From positions 25,717,265-25,781,264 of the forward strand of contig OY294051.1 in assembly GCA_958510825.1 (NCBI GenBank): a stretch of 64,000 nt of DNA, read 5' to 3'. Of this stretch, positions 32,274 through 42,992 are shown piece by piece. Origin of the DNA: Brachypterus glaber (taxonomy: Eukaryota; Arthropoda; Insecta; Coleoptera; Kateretidae). The notes under the pieces were generated by a model that was not told the DNA's origin, did not search any database, and worked only from the letters and a program-made list of their open reading frames with translations. Positions within the stretch are counted from its first letter, which is position 1. Every line of letters starts with the position of its first letter. The position numbers and the translations under genes are program-made.

Positions 32274-33226
32274 AAACCAGCAATGGGCCGGCAACGGCAC
32301 ATTGCCGTAAGCCGGTAAAGAGTCCTCGGTCCGTTGACAGCATGCCATTACCGGGCCCATTCTGGAAGTGTAGCTCGACCCTTGACCGGCCCAATAATCA
32401 AGCCAATAACGGGCCGTAAATGGCTAGCCGGCAGACTACCGTTAATTTTAATTTTTGGTATATATTAAAAAAAATAATACATGCAAAATAGTTATACATA
32501 TGATAAGTTTATTATATTTAAATATTTTAAATTAATATTATTTTTGTTCCATTTTCGCTTTTTAGAATATGTGCATTACAAATTTCTTATATTTGAATGA
32601 GCAAATGAACACAACTTTTCTAATTAACTTGATGCCTCGACTCATATGAGATTATTTTTATTATAATAAAATAATTGCATATAGGTAGTTAACTATATTT
32701 TAATATTTTTTATCAGAAATATTTGTTTTAACAATTAAAATTAAAAAAATAAATAAATTATTGAATATCTTAAAATATTAATTAAAACTAAACTGATAAT
32801 TAGTAGGCACAAGGTTCCACTGGAAAGTAAAATATATTTTGTTCAAAGATGCAAGACATTTGCGAATAAACTCGCCCCAGGGCCCTGCAGGGGCTGTAGG
32901 TATACCTAAATGCAACTCAAATCTTTGTTAAATTAATATTTTATGAAAAAAGGCAACTACTTACTTTGTATCTTCAACACACATTATTATAATTATAAAA
33001 TATGGCACTGAAAACTAACTTGTTTGCTTAAAAGACGCAAATAACGAATAGCTAAATACAAATTAGACGCTTCTTGTCAAGTGTCAAATATCAACTTCTT
33101 TTTATTTTAAACTGGCGTTGTAAATCATCGGCCACGGATCGGTCCGTTAGAAGCTAGCCGATAATCGGCAAGCCAGAAATGGGCCAATAATTGTTTATGC
33201 CGATTATCGTACAATGCATCGCGATG
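32274..33226. mobile_element. Element with GGCCGGCAATGGCC-type words inserted in the minisatellite
   Basis: GTT flanks both sides (32271-32273, 33227-33229), and the minisatellite sequence continues across. Left part: AATGGGCCGGCAACGGCACA, TTGCCGTAAGCCGG, CCATTACCGGGCCCATT, ACGGGCCGTAAATGG. Right part: ATCGGCCACGGATCGGTCCG, CCGATAATCGGC, AATGGGCCAATAATTG. The middle 600 bp is AT-rich. The clustered palindromic words near both ends resemble the CACTA-like elements elsewhere; TIRs are not obvious. Confidence 0.55.
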
Positions 33227-33559
33227 GTTTAGCAAAATATGAATATTTGGATTAGTAAATTTTCATTATATTTTACTTGTTCTGCAATTTTTTTTAACTT
33301 TTATAAACATAAACTATTTAGCATTTTTTTTTATTTCCTAACATTGAAAATGGCAAGTATTTATACTTAAAACGCGTCACGGAAAGACAAAATTTTGTGC
33401 TTTCTTGGATAAAAAACACCTATAACGTATAGATGAGGGACAAACAAAGTGAGAAAATGGTGAAATATTTAAGTTTAATGTACAAGAATTATAATAAAAT
33501 GCAAAAATTCTGCTTTAATTAAAAAAAAATTGAAACGTACTTTTTTGCGCTTTGGCCAT

Positions 33560-34090
33560 TTAATACGTTCGCGCCGACGGTGTTTTCGGTAAAACACAAC
33601 TATAGCCGAAAATCAACTTTTGTGATATTTCGTTTACAATTGCATTGTTTTGTGAAATAATGTTCTTCTTCGCACGTCGGCTCTAATGAAAATATTTTCG
33701 TTAAGGCCGACGTGTACCACCGGTGGCGCACGATGGCTCTTATGAAAATGTTTGTTTTTTTTTCAGACTGATCATTGAAAATGACTTCCAGAGAAAAGAA
33801 ACACAAGTAGTTTTAGTTTAAGTCATTTAGTTTTGAGGATTTCTATCTTTTTATTTTGTTAAGAATTTAGTTGTTTTTTTGAGTTTGGTTTATATAAAAA
33901 AATACGTCTTTAAATTAAATAAATAAAATTTTATTTATTGATTCGATTGATCAGAAAATTTTGTGGCAAAAATACATGCATTTTTTGAATTTTTTGTTTG
34001 TATTTTATAAACATCGTAGGATTTGGCGGCGTATAGAAACCGAATTAAATCGTGTACCACCGGTGGCGTACGTCGGCGCGAACGTGTTAA
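33560..34090. mobile_element. piggyBac-like deletion derivative (TTAA ends)
   Basis: Starts TTAATACGTTCGCGCCGACG and ends CGTCGGCGCGAACGTGTTAA, so both ends carry TTAA and a 16-bp TIR. Subterminal GTACCACCGGTGGCGCACG occurs near 33715 and inverted-type copies near 34051. At 33763 TTTTTTTTTCAG is followed by a short frame MTSREKKHK ending in a stop, possibly the relic of a transposase first coding exon. TTAA target sites are diagnostic of piggyBac; no transposase core remains. Other fragments: 30280-30375, 61032-61115. Confidence 0.7.
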
Positions 34091-34713
34091 AATAAATATT
34101 GCCTATATTCCTAAGACCTTAGAATACGATTAATGAATTATTTTATAAATTTATATTTTATAAAACATAGGTTTTATAATTATATCTTCTTATATAATTA
34201 TATAATTCTATTATAACATTCATTACTGAGAAATTTAGAAAAGATTTAGCGAGGATTTAATCGAGTTTTTAATTTTGCGGTAAGTAACTCTGTCCGTAAT
34301 TCTATAATTTGTTTTTATTTTAACGGTCCATTGCGCATGTGCATGTGGGGTCGCCAAGAAAGATCCACAATTCTATCTTTTCTGTTTTTAAATTGGTTTA
34401 ATATTTTTTTTAATCATTAATTTTGTTTATAATATATTTCTTTATTTATTGTTCTTCCAAACTATTTATTTTGGTTAAATTTCCAAATGCACAAATCATA
34501 TTTCCAACTGAAAAAATTTTGTAACTGCAAAAAAACAATGACTCTAATCTTAAACAAATCTGTACCATAAAATATTTTCTTAATATATCTAGTAATATAA
34601 TCAGAGCGGGATTTACTCATACGCCAACAACGCCATGTCATATGGCGCAGATTTTCAGGCGCAATACCGAATGATCTTTGTTAGCTGGAACACCCGGTAT
34701 AAATATACATACT

Positions 34714-35262
34714 ATAGTCCGTCCAATTATGCAAGATAGTAGTTTAAAATTCCCGCGATTTTAAAGCTACATCATTGATTAAAAACTCGTACCTTTTAAC
34801 GTATAAAATATTGTGACATTTTTTGTCTATGACAATTATTGAAGGTCGTTAAAGCTAATAAAAGGAGAGAAAGTTTATACTTAATGTTATTGTATGGTAT
34901 TGAAAAGGGTACTTTTTTGGTTTATTCTTCATACACTCACACTAAATTAGCATATTCTACATATTGTACAAACGTAAAATATTTTGAACACAGGGAACAC
35001 GTCAAATTTTTAGGTTACAATTACAACTTAAGGCCTATCCAGAGACTTGGATAACAACCATTACAAGATACATGAAGACACATCAATCCAATCCTGGCAT
35101 CGCATTCTTATGTACTATGCTTGTTATGCGAGTCTTCGGATAGGCCCTTTCCGACATCTGTTAAATTTTTGATACACTACGATTATGCATAATATAAATA
35201 TGCTATTTATGTGGTGTAAAACGGGCCGCGTCCTATACTATCTTGCATAACTGGACGGAGTA
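34714..35262. mobile_element. MITE with TAGTCCGTCCAATTATGCAA ends, containing a nested MITE
   Basis: Left TAGTCCGTCCAATTATGCAA and right TTGCATAACTGGACGGAGTA are inverted. TA-type flanks suggest a Tc1/mariner relation. It carries 35031-35147 inside. Open frames across it are by-products. Confidence 0.65.
35031..35147. mobile_element. Nested MITE, ACAAGATACATGA family
   Basis: GGCCTATCCAGAGACTTGGA (left) and ATGCGAGTCTTCGGATAGGCC (read to 35147) are inverted ends; contains CATTACAAGATACATG and GGCATCGCATTCTTATG as in 13362-13506. Confidence 0.7.
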
Positions 35263-35644
35263 TACTATGTTTTAAATATAATTAGTATTTATTTTAATAG
35301 ATTGTTTATTTAATTGTGCTTAAAAGGCATAATATACAGTTGGGACGTGAGATGCTCTTAGTATACCGCGGTATGCCGTCATCGTAATCGGATTAATTAA
35401 GTACGGTCTCAGTTAAGTTAATATGATTTTATTAATATATTAAAATTATATAATCCGGTAAAATTAAATTTAGTTTTCGACGCCCAGTAACACTACATAA
35501 TATATTAATACAGTGTATTTAAAAAAAAATGTCACATTCTTCGGGTGCAATTTAACTAATTTCTAAGTTTGCGATGGGCAGTAAAATCCGTGGAGAAACT
35601 TATCATGACAATCGATGCGATTTTATTTTCTGTCGCTTCTCGAT

Positions 35645-36360
35645 GTCTGTCGCCTTGCTAACTTAAGACCTAGGTCTAGTGTCCCTAGATTTCAGCTCAA
35701 AAAATATATCGATCTAGGTCAGGAATGGGCTTAAGGAAAGCATGTCACCTCAAAAATTTTCCGATTTGGCTTCGAGTTCGAATTTTCAAGAGTGAAGAAC
35801 TTTTTCTTGTTTTATTTTTTTTACTTTTGTGCAACCTGGGAGAGAAAAAAGTTGTGCCAAATTTTTTTTTCCAGATTTGGATCTATTTGTCTTAAGGTCT
35901 ATACCGATTTTTCTTTGTCCGTCAGTATATCCGTCCGTCCAGAGTCCATACCGTTTGACATATTAAAACCAAACTTGATTGTCATTTCCCACGGAAAATT
36001 TACAGAGGCGTACTTTTTGCAATTTTGGTGAATGCGCAATCAAATTTACATTAACATACATTAATATAATTATTAAAAAATAACATAAATAATCAAAATC
36101 TCAAAACCTATTTGTACATTTTCACGAGAAGTAAGTGCGGGGTTCCACCGCACCATTTTAAGTTTATTTAGTGATAAGCTTTTTTTTAGTAATCACTTTT
36201 ATTGCCCCTTGTAAAAATTTGGTGTCTTGCGAATATTTTCGCGCATTTTTCAAATACCTCAGAATTTAAAAAGCAAAAGCGCCGGGCGAACTAGGGGACC
36301 TCCCGCTTGCAGTCGAAGAGGAGTGCCAAATTGGCACTTGTTTTGAGTCGGTTTTGGGAG
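35645..36360. repeat. Dispersed repeat segment with CGTCCGTCC tract
   Basis: GTCTGTCGCCTTGCTAACTT recurs from 6267. TCCGTCAGTATATCCGTCCG (35917) resembles the tracts at 15248, 44043 and 61306. Around 36270 a GC-richer stretch (GCGCCGGGCGAACTAGGGGA) is unexplained. No coding evidence. 35263-35640 holds only AT-rich DNA and the palindrome ATACCGCGGTAT at about 35364. Confidence 0.4.
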
Positions 36361-36659
36361 TGATAAGGTTTATTTTATGTTTCAACATTGACAGGTGAGG
36401 GCCCAAACAGGTTGGTGGTTATTTGTTTTAGAGGTGATGACCTTTTTTTTAATCGTCAAGTTTTTGGCAGGGGGTACTTAACTTCACCAGTTGTACCAAC
36501 ATTAATATTTATAAAATTATCATATGTGGAGCAAACATGCAAAAACCGAAAATCCATGTTATCCAATTTTGAGATATTGGCAGAAAACTTGTACAGCGTA
36601 ATCCCAAAAAATTAAAATTAAAAAATCCTAAAACTAGAGAAAACTGTTCATGGGTCATA

Positions 36660-37829
36660 CAGGGTGTATTTGAAATAACGTAGGAAATTTTAACAGGTGA
36701 TTCTACATGATAAAATATGACAAAAAGTTCCTATAAACATATGTCTAAAAATGCGTCATAAGGAAGCTACGCCCCTTTGAAATTGGCTAAAAAAATCGGT
36801 TTTTATTTAATAACTCAGGAACCCTTTGAGATATATTAACGAGGTTTTGCACGTAAATCAATCCTAATAAGGCCCATCTTTGTATGTCATTTTCACGTAC
36901 TTATTTAAACCAGGGGTGTGCGAAACGGGGGGGGGCTTATCAGTTTTTTGTCCCAAACTTTTTTCTGTGTCACTTTTTTGCAATTTTATTTTTGAAATAT
37001 GATTCCTCAGGTCAAAATACATAAAAAAGGTACTCTTGTTGTAATACTGTAGGATTAACCGTTTTCGAGAAAAGTTCATTTGAAGGTGAAATATCACGGA
37101 AAAATTAAATACTAAAATGTCGAAAACCAAAATTTTAATGATGCAATGTTATTCTACATCAAAAACTAAGAAAAAAAGTTTCCATACATGTAGGTCGAAA
37201 AAACGCTTTTAAAGCTACCATAGCACTTTAAAAATGGTGCATATTTAGGAGACCATAGCTCCATTAGGATTCATTTTTGGAAGTACCTGTATATGAGTTT
37301 TTTTTCTTAGTTTTTAATGTACATTCGCCCTGCATCATTAAAATTTTGGTTTTCAACATTTTAGTATTTAATTTTTCGTCCTCGAACCGTGGAATTGCAC
37401 CTTCAAATGAATTTTTCTCGAAAACGGTTAATCCTACAGTATTACAACAAGAGTACCTTTTTTATGTATTTTGACCTGAGGAATCATATTTCAAAAATAA
37501 AATTGCAAAAAAGTTACACAAAAAAAAGTTTTGGACAAAAAACTGATAAGCCCCCCCCCCGTTTCGCACACCTCTGGTTGAAATAAGTACATGAAAATAA
37601 CATATAAAAACGGGCCTTGGTAGGATTAGTTGACGTGCAAAACCTCGTTGATATATCTCAAAGGGTTCCTGAGTTATTAAATAAAAACCGATTTTTTTAG
37701 CCACTTTCAGAGGGGCGTAGCTCCCTTATGACGCATTTTTAGACATATGTTTATAGGAACTTTTTGTCATATTTTATGATGTAGAATCATCTGTTAAAAT
37801 TTCCGACGCTATCTATCAAATACACCGTG
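36660..37829. mobile_element. 1.17-kb palindromic element with TA duplication
   Basis: CAGGGTGTATTTGAAATAAC at the left and CAAATACACCGTG at the right, flanked by TA (36658-36659, 37830-37831). The arms mirror each other for about 560 bp, including GAAACGGGGGGGGGCTTATC / GATAAGCCCCCCCCC and AACCGTTTTCGAGAAAA / TTTTCTCGAAAACGGTT. The centre is near 37245. A fragment (CCCCAAACTTTTTTCTGCTG) is at 53520-53570. Open frames occur on both strands because the arms repeat each other. Confidence 0.85.
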
Positions 37830-38469
37830 TATAATATAGGTAATGCCTAACTTTCCATATTATAACTTTTTTCATACTTTTTTTATTTTTAAATTTTTTT
37901 GGATTTATCGGTTTTTGCATGAAATCAGAAATTTATTGGCTCGTTTATCGTTTATTGCCTGAATTTCTACGTGAAGTCAAGTAGCAAATTATGCTACCGC
38001 ACCAGTCACTTAGCATATTTTTTTAATAATGCTGGATTGAAAACAAACCAAATAACACAAAAAAATATTTTTATTGTAGGTGCATTTAACAAAAGTATTC
38101 TAGGAAAAGAATCTTAATGATAAAGAATAAAACTCAGAAAATCTTTTTTAGAAAAGTTAAATATGGACAGCCTAATCCTCTTCAGTCAGTTAAAATATGG
38201 ATTTGTATGTATTTGCTTGAACTAGTCAATTTAGTATAGGTACCATTTTAAAAGGGAATCATTGGCTTTTGCTTGTATATGATGCACTATATCAAGAAAG
38301 CGCTACAAAATTAGTAAGAATCTATCAAAATATGCAAAAAGTGGATTTATCGGTTTTTGCATGTTTGCTCCACATATAATATACCTATGGAACCTCATTA
38401 AATAAAAATTATTATTTTTCACATTTGTGCCGCGCATTATTCTAATTATTTCGAAAAACGACATGCGCG

Positions 38470-38500
38470 ATAGGACCCTTATCGATTTTCCTCAGTTTCT
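38470..38500 (+). promoter_or_regulatory. Candidate promoter: DRE-like TATCGAT and initiator TCAGTT
   Basis: CCCTTATCGATTTTCCTCAGTTTC: TATCGAT resembles the insect DRE core (TATCGATA), and TCAGTT about 10 bp downstream fits the arthropod initiator. About 100 bp later comes the ATG of the candidate exon at 38593. No TATA box seen. Support is by motif only. Confidence 0.3.
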
Positions 38501-38592
38501 AACCAAACACTTTGGCAGAAATGCCCGAGAAAATTTTAGTTTTCCGTTAGAAATTTTAGGTTTTAAGAAATGATTAAAACGTGGTTTTCAAT

Positions 38593-38759
38593 ATGGTCGA
38601 TTTAAAATGGTTCTTAGAACCTCCGGTTTTCGGAAAATCAGAACAGACACGAAGAAGATGTACAAGAAAAGTCGAAGGAAAAGTGAAAATGCAAACAAAG
38701 AATTGTGATATTAATTATAGTGTATTGAAACATAAGAAAACAGAAATTAAAAGTGATTC
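38593..38759 (+). CDS. Candidate alternative first coding exon B of the gamma-glutamyltransferase-like gene
   Basis: Starts ATG in CAATATGGTCG with an in-frame stop upstream at 38575. It is open to GAT TC at 38759, where a consensus donor GTAAGTAG begins and the frame would otherwise stop at once. It ends in phase 2, which fits the exon at 57013 (TC+A, Ser). The encoded 55 residues are hydrophilic and basic (SEQTRRRCTRKVEGKVKMQT), suited to a cytoplasmic tail before the membrane segment encoded by the 57013 exon. A DRE/Inr-like promoter lies about 100 bp upstream. It could instead belong to an unrelated gene or be chance. Confidence 0.4.
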
Positions 38760-38891
38760 GTAAGTAGTTTTTCTATTTTTTTACAATATTTCATCACACT
38801 TTTGATTTAATAAATAAAGAGAACTATACTACCTATATATAGGTTTGTTATACAGCCGATAGACGTCATAGCATGTACCGTCAACTGAGTA

Positions 38892-40368
38892 CACTGGTCG
38901 ACAAATCTGAAGATTTCTCTAACTGAGATTCCAGACATAGGTTTATACTAATTTTGGGTCGCTGAATCCAAATCCGAAGGCCGTTTGTCTCTATCACCCT
39001 CAGATTTTTTTATATCATTAAGAAAGTTAAAACTAAAATCGATTTTGTGTAATTACAAGAAAATGCTTTGACTTATCACATTAAAATTAAGTACGGTTAA
39101 TAGTGGTAATATAAGTTATTTATTCCCCTACTTACCCAAAAATACAATTGTGTGTATGTCAGAGGCGTGCGTTCTAAAGTGTTTCTGTAATATATTTCTC
39201 CAATTTATGTTTAAGAATTTTACAATTTCGATAAAAAATTATTATTTATTGATTAATTTTACGTAAAAAACATATTGGACCTTTTGATCAAAGGTCAATA
39301 GTTTTCGAGAAAAATAGGTTTAAACATATCTCTGCAAGTTCCACTAAGAAAAATACTGCTGCCAACAAGATAATACTTTCTCCTATAGGTCTACTAGGTT
39401 TATTAAAATAAAAATAAAAATAAATTAATAAATTTAAAAAAAAAATTCCGAAAAAAGTGTCTTTTTTCGTTTTAACGAAAAATAAATTGAAAAAAAAAAA
39501 AATAAAAAAAAGTTTTAACCCCATTTTACCCCCTTACCCCACCCCAATTTTTAAGAAAAAAAAATATCCTAGCCACACAAAAATAGTTTTTTTTCCTATG
39601 TATTTTGAGGCGCTGAATCCGAATTTGAGGTCAAAATAGCACATCAAAATAGCACATCACCTGGAAAACTAATTGGATAAGGTGCTATTTTGACTTCAAA
39701 TTCGGATTCAGCGCCTCAAAATACATAGAAAAAAAAAACTATTGATCTTTTTTTGTGTGGCTAGGATATTTTTTTTTCTTAAAAATTGGGGTGGGGTAAG
39801 GGGGTAAAATGGGGTTAAAACTTTTTTTTATTTTTTTTTTCAATTTATTTTTCGTTAAAACGAAAAAATACACTTTTTTCGAAATTTTTTTTTTTTAATT
39901 ATTTATTTATTTTTATTTTAATAAACCTAGTGGACCTATAGGAGAAAGTATTATCTTGTTGGCAGCAGTTTTTTTCTTAGTGGAACTTGCAGAGATATGT
40001 TTAAACCTATTTTTCTCGAAAACTATTGTACTTTGATCAAAAGATCCAATATGTTTTTTACGTAAAATTAATCAATAAATAATAATTTTTTATCGAAATT
40101 GTAAAATTCTTTAACATAAATGTTGTTGGAGTAATATATTACAAAAACACTTTAGAACGCACGCCTCTGTGATAATGTGATAAGTCAAAGCATTTTCTTG
40201 TAATTACACAAAATCGATTTTCCTAATTTTAACTTTTTTTATGATATAAAAAAATCTGAGGGTGATGGAGACAAACGGCCTTCGGATTTGGATTCAGCGA
40301 CCCAAAATTAGTATAAACCTATGTCTGGAATCTCAGTTAGAGAAATCTTCAGATTTGTCGACCAGTGG
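38892..40368. mobile_element. 1.48-kb palindromic element (CACTGGTCGACAAATCTG ends)
   Basis: CACTGGTCGACAAATCTGAA and its exact complement bound the element. The arms mirror over about 700 bp, including GGGTCGCTGAATCCAAATCC, TCGATTTTGTGTAATTACAA, GGCGTGCGTTCTAAAGTG and CCCCATTTTACCCCCTTACC. The centre at about 39660 carries a tandem AAAATAGCACATC. The GCTGAATCC core occurs twice per arm. A fragment (GGGGTGGGGTAAGAGGTAAA) is at 41150. Confidence 0.85.
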
Positions 40369-40821
40369 TATTTATGAAACACCCTGGGTTATATGAAACG
40401 CGAGCAAAATATTTCAAATTTTGCGCTGAGATAAAAGATTGTTGAATAAACATGGCCCGAAATTTTACCAGCGTCGCGTAAACGTATCATACGTTTAGTG
40501 TTACCTCCAAATTTTGGTTTTATATAAGGTGAGTTTAACCAACATATGGGTCTATCGAGGGGTCTATATTTCCGCATTTTAAAACCTCAAATAGTCTCAT
40601 GTTTTCGAGGAAAACTGTTATTATTTTAAAATAGGCTCTTTGAGATAAATACTGGATTTTAATCTCAAAAAGTTTTTTCTTATATTACATTTTTAAAATA
40701 ATTTATATTTTTTCATTAAAAGCCGTTTAAGTAAAAAAATCGTGTTTTTACAGGGTTATACAATAAAACAGAATTACACATACACAAACACCAGAGACTT
40801 TCTAATTTGTTATTGCTTTAT

Positions 40822-40876
40822 GTCAGAGTTGATACTTTCATTACAATAACAGGGTCGGACAACAGGAATTTTAACT
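40822..40876. repeat. Solo arm of the 12831-13018 foldback family
   Basis: CAGAGTTGATACTTTCATTA followed by CAATAACAGGGTCGGACAAC. No inverted partner nearby. 40377-40820 and 40880-41450 are AT-rich without a gene. Confidence 0.6.
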
Positions 40877-41459
40877 TCTTCCCGCATGATTTTTTATTTT
40901 TTAATGAAAAAAATTATAAGCATACATTTTAACGTTCTTATATCGGGAAAAATAATTTAAAAAATCAAACTTTAATTTTTATGTATTGTTTTTGCAAAAA
41001 ACGTTGTGCGTCATATATGGTACACTATACAGTAAGCAAACTTATTAACTATGAAATATGTGGAACATTATGCAGTAAATAAACTTACTTGTGACCAAGA
41101 TTACTCGATAACGCTTTGTTCTAAGCTGGGATTGTGTTGAGTAAAAATCGGGGTGGGGTAAGAGGTAAAATGGGGGTAAAAACAAGTTTTTTCGAAAACA
41201 TTTTTTTTCTTAAGACTATATAGATTTAAAATAAAATATCAAAATGTCAAATAAAATTTTACGTTCTTTACTACAATTAACGAAAAAATTTGATGTAATA
41301 TCTTCAAAGACAACCCTAGAAATAATCAAGCACGCCAAAAAAGAAATAAATAAAAAAATAAAATAAAAAATTACATAACCTGTCAAAAATTATGGTTGGG
41401 ACAACTGGCACATGCTTGTTCTTAGAATTGATTTTTAAATCGAAATATGTAAAAATATA

Positions 41460-41641
41460 CAGGGTGTTCCATTTAAAAATCGAAAGTTCGATTCATTTCC
41501 GGTGAAACCGGAAGTGCCAAAAATGTCTACACATGTCAAAAAGTCCTAAATTATACATAATATAGCTCATGCAAATTTCAGGATCCTACATAAAAAAGTA
41601 AAAAAGTTAAGGGGGGTGAACCACCTTCCTGAAACACCCGG
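41460..41641. mobile_element. CAGGGTGTTCC MITE with ACCGGAAGTG hairpin
   Basis: Flanked by TA (41458-41459, 41642-41643). CATTTCCGGT-GAA-ACCGGAAGTG at 41494-41516 forms a 10-bp stem with one mismatch. It is the inverted relative of 5012-5188 and lies about 120 bp beyond the end of the zinc-finger reading frame. Confidence 0.7.
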
Positions 41642-41765
41642 TATAGCTAGGGAGTTATTATTATTATCACATCCTGTTAGCTGGATATATCCGGATATGA
41701 ATTCTACAAAAGAACCATCACATAAACTTCCAGTATAAAACAAAGTTTTAACGAAATCTGATTGG

Positions 41766-42992
41766 TTAATCTGATGAGTCGTCGAAATGACAACTGCGAG
41801 TATGACTCTTTAAATGGTGAGATTGCCTGAACTTCTTTTTACAATGTTTACATGAAAATGGCTTCTCTCCTGTGTGTAACATATTGTGAGTCTTTAAAAT
41901 ACCTAGATTCGCAAATTGTTTATCACATTGCGAGCATTTATAAGGTTTTTCTCCTGTATGTATTCTCATATGACCTTTTAAATGATGCTTAAAAGTAAAG
42001 CTTTTCCTGCATTCTGTGCATTCGAATGGCTTCTCTCCTGAATGTATAAGCATATGTGCTTTCAGATGCCCGATCCTTGTAAATTTTGTTTTGCAGATAT
42101 TACAAACATATCGTCTTTCATTCATATGAATCCTAGTATGCCTAACCAAATCATTTTGGAGTCTAAAGCTTTTGTCACAAGATAAACATTGAAATGGTTT
42201 TTCTCCTGTATGTGTCCGAATATGGCCTGATAATGACTGTTTATGAGAAAACCGTTTCTCGCAACATGGACAGTTATACGGTTTCTCTTTAGTGTGAACA
42301 CGAATATGACTTTTTAAATACACAAGATTAACAAATTTCTTAGTGCAAACAGTACATGAAAATCGTTTTTCTACTATATGGCCATGGACAGGAATATGGT
42401 TAATTAATTGGCATTTATAAAAAAATCTCTTCTGGCATTCCGAGCACTCAATAGATTTTAATCTATCTCCTGTATGCTCGATATAATGCTTTGTTAACTT
42501 AGATTTGTATTTAAACATTTTGTCACAAACGGAACACTTATGTGGCTTGTAGTCTTCGTGAGCTTTATTCATATGGATCTTTAAATATCTTTCGGTCGCG
42601 AATTTTTCACAACATAAGGAACAATTAAAAGGATTTGCCCTTGTGTGTATTCTAATGTGCATTCTCACCAGTGTTTTGGTTCCAAATTTTTTATTGCAAT
42701 ACTCGCAAATAAAAGATTTTTTTCCGGTGTGAGTTACTAAGTGCGCCTTTAAATTTGATTTCATTTTAAAACCTTTATTGCAGTATATACAGAAATGCAT
42801 AGCACCTTTTATTGTATTCTTGTTTTGTTTATGTTTAACAACGTTGCTTCTATTTTTTAAGTCATGCTTAATATCGTGTAAAATTACTACGAGATTCTTC
42901 ATTTTACTTGGATCATCATATACCTGTATGTTTACATTCTGATTACTTGTCAGATCTTGTAATTTTTTTTGGCGGAAGTTATCTGTATGCAA
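41766..42992 (-). CDS. C2H2 zinc-finger protein, 12-finger C-terminal part (downstream of an in-frame stop)
   Basis: The 408 sense codons after the TAA at 42993-42995 continue the frame of the upstream acidic segment. The first ATG is at 42902 (residue 31, KMKNL). Twelve fingers of the form C-x2-C-x12-H-x3/4-H follow from about residue 67 to 402: FCIYC, FICEYC, FNCSLC, HKCSVC, IECSEC, FSCTVC, YNCPCC, FQCLSC, YVCNIC, FECTEC, YKCSQC and FSCKHC. All cysteines and histidines are present; finger 12 uses a four-residue H-H spacing. TGEKP-type linkers join fingers 7-8 and 9-12; the earlier linkers are degenerate. Proteins of this kind are nuclear DNA-binding regulators. The intact fingers argue for recent or ongoing selection. 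Targets are unknown. Confidence 0.85.
   Translation of the reverse strand: MHTDNFRQKKLQDLTSNQNVNIQVYDDPSKMKNLVVILHDIKHDLKNRSNVVKHKQNKNTIKGAMHFCIYCNKGFKMKSNLKAHLVTHTGKKSFICEYCNKKFGTKTLVRMHIRIHTRANPFNCSLCCEKFATERYLKIHMNKAHEDYKPHKCSVCDKMFKYKSKLTKHYIEHTGDRLKSIECSECQKRFFYKCQLINHIPVHGHIVEKRFSCTVCTKKFVNLVYLKSHIRVHTKEKPYNCPCCEKRFSHKQSLSGHIRTHTGEKPFQCLSCDKSFRLQNDLVRHTRIHMNERRYVCNICKTKFTRIGHLKAHMLIHSGEKPFECTECRKSFTFKHHLKGHMRIHTGEKPYKCSQCDKQFANLGILKTHNMLHTGEKPFSCKHCKKKFRQSHHLKSHTRSCHFDDSSD

Noticed and set aside
36864..37704. Four open frames on both strands
   Set aside because: They are the two arms of one palindrome read in opposite directions; no coding signature.
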